The notes: a model not told the origin generated them from the letters alone. DNA of 64,000 nt from Bacillus_P idriensis_A (GCF_050483325.1 NZ_JBCMYF010000008.1:62001-126000); one strand, 5' to 3'; counted from the first letter of the stretch, positions 51,736 through 61,162 are shown. Program-made: numbers and translations.

Positions 51736-51764
51736 AAGGTACCTCGCAAAGAGCGAGGTACCTT
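51736..51764 (+). terminator. Perfect hairpin after proS
   Basis: AAGGTACCTCGC and GCGAGGTACCTT form 12 pairs with a five-base loop. The tail (CAATTATG) lacks a T run, so it may be a weak terminator or an mRNA end protector. Confidence 0.6.
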
Positions 51765-51804
51765 CAATTATGAGGATCGATTATTGTAAGAGGGGACGGT
51801 TAGA

Positions 51805-54800
51805 ATGGACGAACTTTCGAAAGCTCAAAAAGAGCGGTTTCAGCTTCTGCTTCAGCAAATCGATTTAACAGACGACACTGTTTTTAATCATTTTAGAAAC
51901 GGTGCAATTACAAAACTTACGGTCCATAAGCTGTCAAAGAAATGGGAATTTCTATTTTCATTTGAGCGGATTCTTCCTTTTGAAGTATACCGGATATTTT
52001 ATGCGAAATTAACTAAATCGTTTTCACATATAGCTGATGTATCATTTAAAATTACCGTAAATGATCAAACATTTGATGAAAATTTAATTGCAGACTATTG
52101 GTCGGTTTGTGTCCAGGAAATGCAGGGGATTTCCCCCCCTATGCTCTCCTTGTTAAATGAGCAAACCCCTGAAGTACAAGGGTTAAAGCTGATTGTAAAA
52201 ACGAGAAATGAAACCGAAGCAATGGCCATCAAGAAAAAATACACTTCAGTTCTTCAGGACAGCTTTGCACAATATGGCTTTCCGCTCATTCAGCTGGATA
52301 CGACCGTAAAGATATCAAAAGAAGAAATTCAAAAGTTCCAAGAGCAGAAGAAGCTTGAAGATCAAGAAAAAATGATGCAAGCCATTACAGAAATGGATAA
52401 GAAAGATCAAGAACAGGAGGCACCTCAAGGTCCTCTGATGATCGGCTATGCCATTAAGAATGACGAAGAAATCAAACAGATCAGCACGATAGAAGATGAG
52501 GAGCGCCGCATCACTATTCAAGGTTATGTATTCGATGCCGAAACAAGAGAGCTCCGGAGCGGAAGAACATTATGCACGTTTAAAGTAACGGACTATACAA
52601 ACTCCATTTTAGTAAAAATGTTTGCCCGTGATAAAGAAGACGCAGTTCTTTTGCAAACATTGAAAAAAGGCATGTGGGTTAAGGCCCGCGGCAGTATTCA
52701 GAATGATACATTTGTAAGAGATTTAGTCATGATTGCAAATGATATTAATGAAATCAAGCCTGAAATTCGTCAAGATACGTCTGATGAAAAAAGAATAGAG
52801 CTTCATTTGCACACTCCAATGAGCCAAATGGATGCTGTATCATCTGTCAGTTCATTAGTGGGACAGGCAAGTAAATGGGGACATCCTGCTGTAGCAATCA
52901 CTGATCACGCTGTTGCACAGTCGTTCCCAGAAGCGTATTCTGCAGGAAAGAAAAACGGCATCAAAGTCCTGTACGGTGTTGAAATTAACCTTGTAGATGA
53001 TGGGGTGCCGATTGCTTATAACGAGCAGGATCGGCTATTGCCTGAAGCGGCCTATATCGTATTTGACGTAGAGACAACCGGCTTATCAGCTGTATACGAC
53101 ACGATTATCGAGCTTGCAGCCGTTAAAATCAAAAACGGCGAAATCATCGACCGTTTTGAGTCGTTTGCAAATCCACATCACCGTCTATCAGCGACAACCA
53201 TTGAGTTAACAGGCATTACAGATGATATGGTGGCAACAGCTCCAAATGTTGACGAAGTGCTCCGCAGGTTCAAAGAGTGGGCAGGAGACGACATTTTGGT
53301 TGCGCATAATGCAAGCTTCGACATGGGCTTTTTAAACGTCGGCTATAAACAGCTGCTTGGAGAAGGTAAAGCAGCCAACCCTGTCATCGATACACTTGAA
53401 CTAGGCCGATTTTTATACCCTGAGCTGAAAAGCCACAGATTAAATACACTTGCCAAAAAGTTTGATATTGAGCTCACTCAGCATCACCGCGCAATTTTTG
53501 ACGCAGAAGCAACCGGATATCTTCTGCTTAGAATGCTGAAGGATGCTTCAGAAAAAGGAATAGAGAACCATAATCAGCTAAACGATAATATGGGGCAGGG
53601 AAATGCTTATCAGAGAGCTCGTCCTTATCATGCGATTTTGCTTGCTCAAAATGAAATTGGCTTAAAGAACTTGTTTAAACTTGTTTCGCTTTCTCATATT
53701 GATTATTTCTACCGTGTTGCACGAGTGCCGAGATCTCAGCTCACTAAGCACCGCGAAGGGATCCTTGTCGGCTCAGCCTGTGACCGCGGGGAAGTATTTG
53801 AAGGCATGATGCAAAAGTCTCCAGAGGAAGTTGAAGATATAGCAGCCTTCTATGACTACATTGAGGTTCAGCCTCCCGAAGTATACCGCCACTTAATTCA
53901 GATGGAGTATATTAAGGATGAAATGGCTCTAAAAGAAATTATTACGAACTTGGTGAATCTTGGCGAAAAGCTTGAAAAGCCGGTCGTTGCGACCGGAAAC
54001 GTACACTATCTTCAGCCTGAAGATAAAATTTACCGCAAGATTCTAGTAAACTCTCAGGGCGGTGCGAATCCGCTGAACCGCCACGAGCTTCCAAACGTTC
54101 ATTTCAGGCCAACGAATGAAATGCTCGACTGCTTCAGTTTTCTCGGGAAAGAGAAAGCACGTGAAATTGTCATTGACAATACACATCGTGTAGCAGAATT
54201 AGTTGAAGAAATTAAACCTATTAAAGATGACCTTTATACACCAAAAATTGATGGTGCAGATGATGAAATCCGTGAAATGAGCTACAGTATGGCGAGAAGC
54301 ATTTATGGCGATCAGCTTCCGGAAATCGTCGAAGCAAGGCTCGAAAAAGAACTGAAAAGCATCATTGGCCACGGCTTTGCCGTTATCTATCTGATATCGC
54401 ACAAGCTTGTTAAAAAATCTCTTGATGATGGATACCTTGTTGGATCAAGGGGTTCTGTCGGATCATCCCTTGTTGCAACCATGACGGAGATAACAGAGGT
54501 TAACCCGCTGCCTCCTCATTATGTATGTCCTGACTGCAAGCATTCAGAATTCTTTAATGATGGTTCTGTGGGTTCCGGGTTTGATCTTCCGAATAAGGAC
54601 TGTCCCGAATGCGGAGCTAAATATCATAAAGATGGGCATGATATTCCGTTTGAAACGTTCCTTGGTTTTAAAGGAGATAAAGTACCCGATATCGATTTGA
54701 ACTTCTCGGGAGAATATCAGCCGAGAGCTCATAATTACACGAAGGACCTTTTTGGGGAAGATAACGTGTTCCGCGCCGGAACCATCGGTACAGTCGCTGA

Positions 54801-56106
54801 GAAAACAGCCTACGGATATGTGAAAGGCTTTGCTGGAGACAACAACTTAATGCTCAGAAATGCAGAAGTCGACCGGCTTGTTCAAGGCTGTACAGGCGTT
54901 AAAAGAAATACCGGCCAGCATCCGGGCGGAATCATCGTTGTCCCGGATTATATGGATATATATGATTTTTCACCGATTCAGTTTCCAGCTGATGCCACAG
55001 GTTCTGAATGGAAAACGACTCACTTTGACTTTCATTCCATTCATGATAATTTGCTGAAGCTTGATATTCTCGGACACGACGACCCGACAGTGATCAGGAT
55101 GCTTCAGGATCTGAGCGGCATTGATCCAAAAACAATTCCGACAGATGATAAAGAGGTAATGAAAATATTCAGCGGGACAGAATCCCTTGGCGTAACAGAA
55201 GAACAGATTATGTGTAAAACCGGTACACTCGGAATTCCGGAATTCGGTACCCGCTTTGTCCGCCAAATGCTTGAAGACACAAAGCCGACTACATTTTCTG
55301 AGCTCGTGCAAATATCGGGACTTTCCCACGGAACGGACGTATGGCTTGGGAATGCACAGGAATTAATTCACGATAATACTTGTACTCTGAGCGAAGTGAT
55401 CGGGTGCCGTGATGATATTATGGTTTATTTAATTTATCAGGGGCTTGAACCTTCATTTGCCTTTAAAATTATGGAGTCAGTTCGTAAAGGGAAGGGACTT
55501 ACACCGGAAATGGTGGAAGAAATGAAAAAGAATGAGGTGCCAGACTGGTACATCAGCTCATGCCTTAAGATAAAGTACATGTTTCCAAAAGCCCATGCTG
55601 CAGCCTATGTTTTAATGGCTGTACGCATTGCCTATTTTAAAGTGCATCACGCCCTGCTTTATTATTCTGCTTACTTCACAGTCCGTGCCGATGATTTTGA
55701 CATCGAAACGATGGTAAAAGGGTCAGAGCCAATTAAAGCGAAAATAGTTGAGATTAATCAAAAAGGGCTTGAGGCATCTCCTAAAGAAAAGAGTTTACTG
55801 ACAGTTCTTGAACTTGCGCTTGAAATGTGCGAGCGCGGCTATTCGTTCCAAAAAGTAGATCTGTACAGATCCAGCGCAACGGATTTCCTGATTGACGGGA
55901 ATACTTTAATTCCGCCTTTCAATTCCATTCCAGGGCTTGGAACTAACGCTGCTATAAATATCGTGAAGGCAAGACAGGACGGAGAATTCCTCTCCAAAGA
56001 AGACCTTCAGCAGCGCGGAAAGGTTTCTAAGACAATTATTGAATATCTTGACAAACAAGGCTGTCTCGAGTCGCTTCCTGATCAAAACCAGCTGTCTCTG
56101 TTTTAA
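51805..56106 (+). CDS. polC: DNA polymerase III, PolC-type alpha subunit
   Basis: Replicative polymerase of low-GC Gram-positives, combining synthesis and proofreading. The 1433-aa protein has N-terminal domains and an OB fold (about 235-320), a PHP domain interrupted by the DEDDh exonuclease (about 415-585, with D421 and E423 in FDVETTG), a Zn-binding segment (CPDC...CPEC near 909-935), the palm with catalytic D962 and D964 (PDIDLNFSGEYQ), and the C-terminal beta-clamp-binding tail QLSLF. GAGGGGA precedes the ATG. No frameshift is seen over the full length. Confidence 0.99.
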   Translation: MDELSKAQKERFQLLLQQIDLTDDTVFNHFRNGAITKLTVHKLSKKWEFLFSFERILPFEVYRIFYAKLTKSFSHIADVSFKITVNDQTFDENLIADYWSVCVQEMQGISPPMLSLLNEQTPEVQGLKLIVKTRNETEAMAIKKKYTSVLQDSFAQYGFPLIQLDTTVKISKEEIQKFQEQKKLEDQEKMMQAITEMDKKDQEQEAPQGPLMIGYAIKNDEEIKQISTIEDEERRITIQGYVFDAETRELRSGRTLCTFKVTDYTNSILVKMFARDKEDAVLLQTLKKGMWVKARGSIQNDTFVRDLVMIANDINEIKPEIRQDTSDEKRIELHLHTPMSQMDAVSSVSSLVGQASKWGHPAVAITDHAVAQSFPEAYSAGKKNGIKVLYGVEINLVDDGVPIAYNEQDRLLPEAAYIVFDVETTGLSAVYDTIIELAAVKIKNGEIIDRFESFANPHHRLSATTIELTGITDDMVATAPNVDEVLRRFKEWAGDDILVAHNASFDMGFLNVGYKQLLGEGKAANPVIDTLELGRFLYPELKSHRLNTLAKKFDIELTQHHRAIFDAEATGYLLLRMLKDASEKGIENHNQLNDNMGQGNAYQRARPYHAILLAQNEIGLKNLFKLVSLSHIDYFYRVARVPRSQLTKHREGILVGSACDRGEVFEGMMQKSPEEVEDIAAFYDYIEVQPPEVYRHLIQMEYIKDEMALKEIITNLVNLGEKLEKPVVATGNVHYLQPEDKIYRKILVNSQGGANPLNRHELPNVHFRPTNEMLDCFSFLGKEKAREIVIDNTHRVAELVEEIKPIKDDLYTPKIDGADDEIREMSYSMARSIYGDQLPEIVEARLEKELKSIIGHGFAVIYLISHKLVKKSLDDGYLVGSRGSVGSSLVATMTEITEVNPLPPHYVCPDCKHSEFFNDGSVGSGFDLPNKDCPECGAKYHKDGHDIPFETFLGFKGDKVPDIDLNFSGEYQPRAHNYTKDLFGEDNVFRAGTIGTVAEKTAYGYVKGFAGDNNLMLRNAEVDRLVQGCTGVKRNTGQHPGGIIVVPDYMDIYDFSPIQFPADATGSEWKTTHFDFHSIHDNLLKLDILGHDDPTVIRMLQDLSGIDPKTIPTDDKEVMKIFSGTESLGVTEEQIMCKTGTLGIPEFGTRFVRQMLEDTKPTTFSELVQISGLSHGTDVWLGNAQELIHDNTCTLSEVIGCRDDIMVYLIYQGLEPSFAFKIMESVRKGKGLTPEMVEEMKKNEVPDWYISSCLKIKYMFPKAHAAAYVLMAVRIAYFKVHHALLYYSAYFTVRADDFDIETMVKGSEPIKAKIVEINQKGLEASPKEKSLLTVLELALEMCERGYSFQKVDLYRSSATDFLIDGNTLIPPFNSIPGLGTNAAINIVKARQDGEFLSKEDLQQRGKVSKTIIEYLDKQGCLESLPDQNQLSLF

Positions 56107-56111
56107 TTTTT

Positions 56112-56141
56112 TTGACAGACGTGTGAATTGGGAAATATTAA
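56112..56141 (+). promoter_or_regulatory. Possible upstream promoter in the polC-rimP spacer
   Basis: TTGACA (56112-56117) and TATTAA (56136-56141) are 18 bases apart, directly after polC. A hairpin (CGGGAGA/TCTCCTG, 56153-56181) follows. It could be a weaker first promoter for the rimP operon; the one at 56208 looks better placed. Confidence 0.3.
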
Positions 56142-56207
56142 CTGAATTTTTTCGGGAGAAAAATCTTGCAATATCTCCTGAAATGCCTTACGCAGTTTGA
56201 TTTTAAT

Positions 56208-56236
56208 TTGCAAAAAATGGCCGGTTATGTTATATT
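56208..56236 (+). promoter_or_regulatory. Predicted sigma-A promoter of the rimP-nusA-infB operon
   Basis: TTGCAA (56208-56213), a 17-base spacer and TATATT (56231-56236). The predicted start near 56243 leads directly into the structured rimP leader. Confidence 0.7.
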
Positions 56237-56242
56237 TTTTAT

Positions 56243-56378
56243 GGAAATGCTAACGATAGTTAGAGGCAGAGAGTGGGGCAACCCACTCTTTCGTATTGAG
56301 TAGAGATTTTATTGTCTCTTCATTCGGATCGCGTGTTGTGTACATACATTCCCTGCTCAATATGAAGCAGGGTTTTTC
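56243..56378 (+). ncRNA. rimP leader RNA with transcription attenuator
   Basis: The 5' leader holds CTAAC/GTTAG, then a strong stem AGAGTGGG/CCCACTCT (56270-56277 with 56282-56289) capped by a GCAA tetraloop, and ends in an intrinsic terminator, CCCTGCT/AGCAGGG (56351-56357 with 56366-56372) plus five Ts. This matches what I know of the Bacillales rimP leader (Rfam family, found by a premature-terminator screen). The terminator lies about 50 bases before rimP, so a large translation operon is under attenuation, plausibly by NusA or another product of the operon. Confidence 0.75.
56351..56377 (+). terminator. Attenuator terminator before rimP
   Basis: A seven-pair GC-rich stem with an eight-base loop is followed by TTTTT, between the predicted promoter and rimP. 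It can only act on the rimP operon transcript itself or on readthrough from polC. Confidence 0.8.
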
Positions 56379-56426
56379 AGCAACTATTAGTGTCATATTT
56401 GCTTCTATTTCACAAGGAGGAACGGG

Positions 56427-56900
56427 ATGAGCAAAAAAGTTACTGAAATCGTAGCAGAATTAGCTATGCCGATTTTAGATGAATTAACATTGGAATTAGT
56501 GGATGTCGAGTTCGTAAAAGAAGGAAAAGAATGGTTTTTGCGCGTATTCATAGATTCAAGTGATGGTATCGACATTGAGCATTGCGCAATTGTCAGCGAA
56601 AAACTAAGTGAAAAATTAGATGAAACAGATCCAATTGAACAAAATTATTTTCTTGAAGTTTCATCGCCTGGGGCTGAGCGTCCGCTTAAGAAGGACTCTG
56701 ACTTCACAAAATCAATCGGCAAAAATGTTTATATTAAAACATATGAGCCTTTTGAAGGCTCTAAAGTATTTGAAGGAGTGCTTACTGCTTTTGACGGTGA
56801 GCATGTTATTGTGACAATTTTAATTAAAACACGCAAAAAACAAATTCAAATACCATACGAAAAAATCGCCAGTGCCCGGCTCGCTGTCACATTCAATTAA
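56427..56900 (+). CDS. rimP: Ribosome maturation factor RimP
   Basis: Needed for maturation of the 30S subunit. The 157-aa protein has the N-terminal alpha/beta domain with ELVDVEFVKEGKEWFLRVFID and the LEVSSPGAERPLKKDSDF motif, and a C-terminal SH3-like barrel. AAGGAGG at 56415-56421 precedes the ATG. First gene of an operon whose other members act in transcription elongation and initiation of translation. Confidence 0.97.
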   Translation: MSKKVTEIVAELAMPILDELTLELVDVEFVKEGKEWFLRVFIDSSDGIDIEHCAIVSEKLSEKLDETDPIEQNYFLEVSSPGAERPLKKDSDFTKSIGKNVYIKTYEPFEGSKVFEGVLTAFDGEHVIVTILIKTRKKQIQIPYEKIASARLAVTFN

Positions 56901-56936
56901 ATAAACTGTTAGATGGATAAGGGGGAAACCGATAAG

Positions 56937-58070
56937 ATGAGTAATGAACTTTTAGATGCCTTAACAATTCTTGAAAAAGAAAAAGGCATCAGTAAAGAAG
57001 TGATCATTGAAGCCATTGAAGCTGCTTTGATCTCAGCTTATAAGAGAAATTTTAACCAGGCTCAAAATGTGCGCGTTGATTTAAACCGCGACACAGGAAC
57101 AATGAGAGTCTTTGCAAGAAAAGATGTAGTTGATGAAGTGTATGACCCAAGACTTGAAGTTTCTGTTGAAGAAGCTCAAAGCGTAAATCCAAGCTATCAA
57201 GTAAATGATGTTCTTGAAATGGAAGTTACGCCTAAAGACTTCGGCCGCATTGCCGCTCAAACAGCCAAACAGGTTGTAACGCAGCGTGTGCGCGAGGCAG
57301 AACGCGGTGTGATCTACTCTGAATTTGTAGATCGCGAAGAAGATATCATGACTGGCATTGTCCAAAGAATTGATTCTAAATTTATTTATGTGAGCCTTGG
57401 CAAAATTGAGGCGCTGCTTCCTGTAAGCGAACAGATGCCAAATGAGAAATACAAGCCTCATGACCGCATTAAAGTATTTATTACAAAGGTTGAAAAAACA
57501 ACAAAAGGACCTCAAATTTTCGTTTCACGCACTCATCCTGGCTTATTAAAACGATTATTTGAAATTGAGGTTCCTGAAATTTATGACGGCACAGTAGAAA
57601 TTAAATCAGTGGCGCGCGAAGCCGGCGACCGTTCGAAAATTTCTGTGCACTCAGACAATCCTGAGGTTGATCCAGTCGGTTCATGTGTAGGTCCTAAAGG
57701 CCAGCGTGTGCAGGCAATTGTAAATGAATTAAAAGGCGAAAAGATTGACATTGTAAAGTGGTCAAACGATCCTGTACTGTTTGTGGCTAATGCTTTAAGT
57801 CCATCTAAAGTTCTTGATGTTAATGTGAACGAAGATGATAAAGCGACAACAGTGGTTGTTCCTGATTATCAATTATCGCTTGCTATCGGAAAAAGAGGTC
57901 AAAATGCACGTTTAGCGGCAAAATTGACTAACTGGAAGATTGATATTAAAAGCGAGACAGATGCACTTCAAATGGGCATTTATCCTCGTGCAGGTGCGAA
58001 TGTTCCGCTTGAGGAAAGCGATGAAGATGAGCCGCTTTTTTCTTTCAATCAAGATGAATTAGATAAGTAA
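56937..58070 (+). CDS. nusA: Transcription termination/antitermination factor NusA
   Basis: Elongation factor that stimulates pausing and intrinsic termination. The 377-aa protein has the N-terminal RNA polymerase-binding domain (to about 125), S1 domain (about 135-200), and two KH domains (with VGPKGQRVQAIVNELKGEKID and IGKRGQNARLAAKLTGWKID-type motifs). It lacks the acidic repeats of enterobacterial NusA but has a short acidic tail. ATG 56913 is in frame but precedes AAGGGGGAAA; ATG 56937 gives the family start MSNELLDAL. Confidence 0.97.
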   Translation: MSNELLDALTILEKEKGISKEVIIEAIEAALISAYKRNFNQAQNVRVDLNRDTGTMRVFARKDVVDEVYDPRLEVSVEEAQSVNPSYQVNDVLEMEVTPKDFGRIAAQTAKQVVTQRVREAERGVIYSEFVDREEDIMTGIVQRIDSKFIYVSLGKIEALLPVSEQMPNEKYKPHDRIKVFITKVEKTTKGPQIFVSRTHPGLLKRLFEIEVPEIYDGTVEIKSVAREAGDRSKISVHSDNPEVDPVGSCVGPKGQRVQAIVNELKGEKIDIVKWSNDPVLFVANALSPSKVLDVNVNEDDKATTVVVPDYQLSLAIGKRGQNARLAAKLTNWKIDIKSETDALQMGIYPRAGANVPLEESDEDEPLFSFNQDELDK

Positions 58071-58083
58071 GAGGTGAGGCAAT

Positions 58084-58359
58084 GTGAACAATCAAAGAAA
58101 AGTTCCGCTGCGCAAATGCGTGGCAACTGGGGAAATGAAGCCGAAAAAAGAACTTGTTCGTATTGTCCGTTCAAAAGAAGGAGAAGTTTCCGTTGATCCG
58201 ACAGGCAAGAAGAACGGGCGCGGAGCTTACCTCTCACTTGATAAAGACTGTATTTTACAAGCTAAAAAGAAGAATGTACTGGCTAATCACCTGCAAGTAA
58301 AAATTGAAGATGCCATCTACGAAGAATTGCTTCAGCTAGCTGAGAAGGAGAAACATTAA
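58084..58359 (+). CDS. rnpM: RNase P modulator RnpM (YlxR)
   Basis: A 91-aa YlxR-family protein with the conserved N-terminal PLRKCVATGEMKPKKELVRIVR and GRGAYLS motifs. The fold is known to bind nucleic acid, and B. subtilis YlxR has been reported to bind RNase P RNA and lower its activity, giving the name RnpM. It begins with GTG 58084 after GAGGTGAGG, 13 bases after nusA. It pairs with ylxQ downstream, another RNA-binding protein. Confidence 0.93.
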   Translation: MNNQRKVPLRKCVATGEMKPKKELVRIVRSKEGEVSVDPTGKKNGRGAYLSLDKDCILQAKKKNVLANHLQVKIEDAIYEELLQLAEKEKH

Positions 58360-58363
58360 TGGT

Positions 58364-58666
58364 ATGGTAAAGCATCAATGGATGTCCTTATTGGGCTTAG
58401 CAAATCGGGCAAGAAAGATTGTTTCAGGAGAAGAACTTGTCATCAAAGAAGTTAGACAATCACGTGCAAAACTTGTTCTGCTCTCAAAAGATGCATCAGA
58501 AAATACTGCTAAAAAGGTTCATGATAAATGCAGTTTTTACAACATTCCTGTTGTCTCGGTCCCGGATCGGTACCTGTTAGGTCAGGCGATTGGAAAGGAT
58601 GCTCGAGTAGTTGTGGCATTAGTTGATGCAGGCTTTGCTGCAAAAATGAAAACCTTGCTCGATTAA
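58364..58666 (+). CDS. ylxQ: YlxQ: L7Ae-family kink-turn RNA-binding protein
   Basis: A 100-aa member of the L7Ae/L30e/YbxF family with LLGLANRARKIVSGEELV, KLVLLSKDASENTAKKV and the C-terminal VVALVDAGFAAKM segments. Family members bind kink-turn RNAs. The target of YlxQ is not known to me. GAAGGAGA lies about 13 bases before ATG 58364, a rather long gap; an ATG at 58359 is out of frame and closes after two codons. Confidence 0.92.
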   Translation: MVKHQWMSLLGLANRARKIVSGEELVIKEVRQSRAKLVLLSKDASENTAKKVHDKCSFYNIPVVSVPDRYLLGQAIGKDARVVVALVDAGFAAKMKTLLD

Positions 58667-58685
58667 ATTTCTTGGGGGTGACCAT

Positions 58686-60872
58686 ATGACGAAAATGAGA
58701 GTTTACGAATATGCAAAAAAACAAAACATATCAAGCAAGGATGTTATTACAGCCCTGCAGGGTATGAATGTTGAAGTCAGCAACCATATGTCAACAATTG
58801 ACGATCATATCATTGTCAAACTGGACGGAAAATACAAGGCAGATAAGAAAGAAACAACTAAATCCATTTCTGTCAAACAAAGGGAAGATCACAAAACGCC
58901 TATGCAAAAACAAGAGAATACTAACAACACAAAACCGGCAAATCCATCTAAACCAGCAGCAAAAGGCGGCAGCAAGCCTTTCAGCCAGCAGGGAAAATCA
59001 AACAACAATAATAACCGCAACAATAATAACAAGAAAAATTTCGGCAATAAGAAAAACAACAGCAATAATAATCAGCGCAGACCTCAGGGAGCAGCACCTG
59101 TTCAGCCTAAAAAGGAAATGCCGAGCAAAATTACTTTCACAGGCAGCCTTACAGTAGGAGAATTGGCAGGAAAGCTTCATAAAGAGCCTTCTGAGATCAT
59201 TAAAAAATTATTTATGCTTGGCGTCATGGCAACAATCAATCAGGATCTTGATAAAGATTCAATCGAATTGATTGCAGGCGAGTATGGTGTGGAAGTTGAA
59301 GAAGTTATCGTGTTTGACGTAACTGAATTTGAAGGCTATGCAACAGAGGATCAAGAAGATCAGCTTCAAATCCGTCCTCCGGTTGTTACAATTATGGGTC
59401 ACGTTGACCATGGTAAAACAACTTTACTGGACTCAATCCGGAATACAAAAGTAACAGCAGGCGAGGCTGGAGGAATCACTCAGCATATCGGCGCCTATCA
59501 GGTTGTTGTAAACAACAAAAAAATTACATTCCTTGATACTCCAGGACATGCTGCGTTTACAACAATGCGTGCCCGCGGTGCTCAAGTAACAGATATCACA
59601 ATCCTTGTCGTAGCAGCTGATGACGGCGTTATGCCGCAAACAGTGGAAGCAATCAGCCATGCTAAAGCGGCTGAGGTTCCAATCATTGTTGCTGTAAACA
59701 AAATGGATAAAGAATCGGCAAACCCTGACCGCGTGATGCAGGAACTGACTGAATACGGTTTAGTATCTGAAGCATGGGGCGGGGACACAATCTTTGTTCC
59801 GCTTTCAGCTTTATCAGGCGACGGAATCGATGAATTGCTTGAAATGATCCTTCTTGTAAGTGAAGTAGAAGAATGGAAAGCAAATCCAAACCGTGCTGCA
59901 ACAGGAACGGTTATTGAAGCTCAGCTTGATAAAGGCCGCGGTTCAGTTGCAACACTCCTTGTTCAAAATGGCACACTCCGCGTAGGCGACTCAATCGTAG
60001 TGGGCAATACATTCGGACGTGTCCGTGCAATGGTCAATGACCTTGGACGCCGTGTGAAAGAAGTAGGACCTTCAACTCCGGTTGAGATTACAGGTCTTAA
60101 CGACGTTCCTCAGGCAGGAGATCAGTTCATGGTCTTCACTGATGAGAAAAAAGCCCGCCAGGTTGGAGAAGCGCGTGCAAGCAAACAGCTTGATGAACAG
60201 CGTAAAGAAGGCGCGAAATTAAGCCTTGATGATCTGTTTGAACAAATTAAACAAGGCGATATCAAAGATATCAACCTGATCGTGAAAGCAGATGTTCAAG
60301 GTTCTGCTGAAGCTTTGGCTGCTTCTCTTCAAAAAATTGATGTAGAAGGCGTGAAAGTGAAAATCATCCTTACGGGCGTTGGAGCAATCACAGAATCTGA
60401 CATTATTTTAGCTTCTGCTTCAAACGCGATTGTTATCGGATTTAACGTGCGTCCTGATGGGAATGCTAAGAGAACGGCTGATGCAGAAAAAGTAGACATC
60501 CGTCTTCACCGCATCATCTACAAAGTAATTGAAGAAATTGAAGCAGCGATGAAGGGAATGCTTGACCCTGAATTTGAAGAAAAAGTCATCGGTCAAGTCG
60601 AAGTCCGTCAAACAATCAAAGTATCTAAAATCGGTACAATTGCCGGTTCTTATGTGACAGACGGAAAGATCACCCGCGACAGCAGCATCCGTGTTATTCG
60701 CGACGGAGTTGTAGTCTTTGAAGGTGAAGTAGACGTTCTGAAACGTTTTAAAGATGATGTAAAAGAAGTTGCGCAAAACTATGAGTGCGGAATCACGATT
60801 AAAAACTTCAATGATATCAAAGAAGGAGATATCATCGAAGCATACGTCATGGAAGAAATTGAGCGCAAGTGA
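58686..60872 (+). CDS. infB: Translation initiation factor IF-2
   Basis: GTPase that brings initiator tRNA to the 30S subunit and joins subunits. The 728-aa protein has an N-terminal IF2 helical domain, a low-complexity Lys/Asn/Gln-rich linker (about 60-145) with asparagine runs, a second IF2_N domain, and the G domain with GHVDHGKTT (238-246), DTPGH and NKMD, then domains II-IV. GGGGGTGA precedes the ATG. Its stop codon overlaps the GTG of ylxP. Confidence 0.98.
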   Translation: MTKMRVYEYAKKQNISSKDVITALQGMNVEVSNHMSTIDDHIIVKLDGKYKADKKETTKSISVKQREDHKTPMQKQENTNNTKPANPSKPAAKGGSKPFSQQGKSNNNNNRNNNNKKNFGNKKNNSNNNQRRPQGAAPVQPKKEMPSKITFTGSLTVGELAGKLHKEPSEIIKKLFMLGVMATINQDLDKDSIELIAGEYGVEVEEVIVFDVTEFEGYATEDQEDQLQIRPPVVTIMGHVDHGKTTLLDSIRNTKVTAGEAGGITQHIGAYQVVVNNKKITFLDTPGHAAFTTMRARGAQVTDITILVVAADDGVMPQTVEAISHAKAAEVPIIVAVNKMDKESANPDRVMQELTEYGLVSEAWGGDTIFVPLSALSGDGIDELLEMILLVSEVEEWKANPNRAATGTVIEAQLDKGRGSVATLLVQNGTLRVGDSIVVGNTFGRVRAMVNDLGRRVKEVGPSTPVEITGLNDVPQAGDQFMVFTDEKKARQVGEARASKQLDEQRKEGAKLSLDDLFEQIKQGDIKDINLIVKADVQGSAEALAASLQKIDVEGVKVKIILTGVGAITESDIILASASNAIVIGFNVRPDGNAKRTADAEKVDIRLHRIIYKVIEEIEAAMKGMLDPEFEEKVIGQVEVRQTIKVSKIGTIAGSYVTDGKITRDSSIRVIRDGVVVFEGEVDVLKRFKDDVKEVAQNYECGITIKNFNDIKEGDIIEAYVMEEIERK

Positions 60873-61147
60873 TTGGATATGCAGAATGTGAGTGCATGAT
60901 TTATGATGCACAATCATTGAAAGACAAACGGGCTGTTTTACAGCGCATTTTGATGAGACTGAAGCAGAGGCACAATGTCTCTGTTTCAGAAATTGATTTT
61001 CAGGACACATGGCAGAGAACCAAGATTGGCATCGTCGCCATCACATCAAATAAAGTTCAAACTGAAAAAGAATTAAACAAGGCTCTCGCTATGATTGATT
61101 CTTTTCCGGAGATTGAACGCACTGTAACCTCGTTTGATTGGCTTTAA
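60869..61147 (+). CDS. ylxP: YlxP: DUF503 family protein
   Basis: A 92-aa protein of the YlxP/DUF503 family: GYAECECMIYDAQSLKDKR, then HNVSVSEIDFQDTWQRTKIGIVAI. The fold is ferredoxin-like. Found next to infB and rbfA in most Firmicutes, which suggests a part in ribosome or RNA metabolism; no biochemical function is established to my knowledge. It starts with GTG overlapping the infB stop and uses an infB-internal ribosome-binding site (GAGCGCAAG region), so it is probably coupled to infB. Confidence 0.92.
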   Translation: MIGYAECECMIYDAQSLKDKRAVLQRILMRLKQRHNVSVSEIDFQDTWQRTKIGIVAITSNKVQTEKELNKALAMIDSFPEIERTVTSFDWL

Positions 61148-61162
61148 CAGTGAGGTGATAGC

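Noticed and set aside
57081..57515. 144-codon reverse-strand frame inside nusA
   Set aside because: Composition and position are those of a shadow of the well-conserved S1/KH coding region.
58940..59140. Asparagine-rich segment as a sequencing artefact or frameshift in infB
   Set aside because: The frame stays open on both sides, and a low-complexity Asn/Lys/Gln linker is normal in Bacillus IF-2.
60420..61010. 196-codon reading frame on the reverse strand
   Set aside because: It is antisense to infB and ylxP, is rich in Phe, Cys, Asn and Ser as expected from complementing their codons, and has no recognisable domain or ribosome-binding site.
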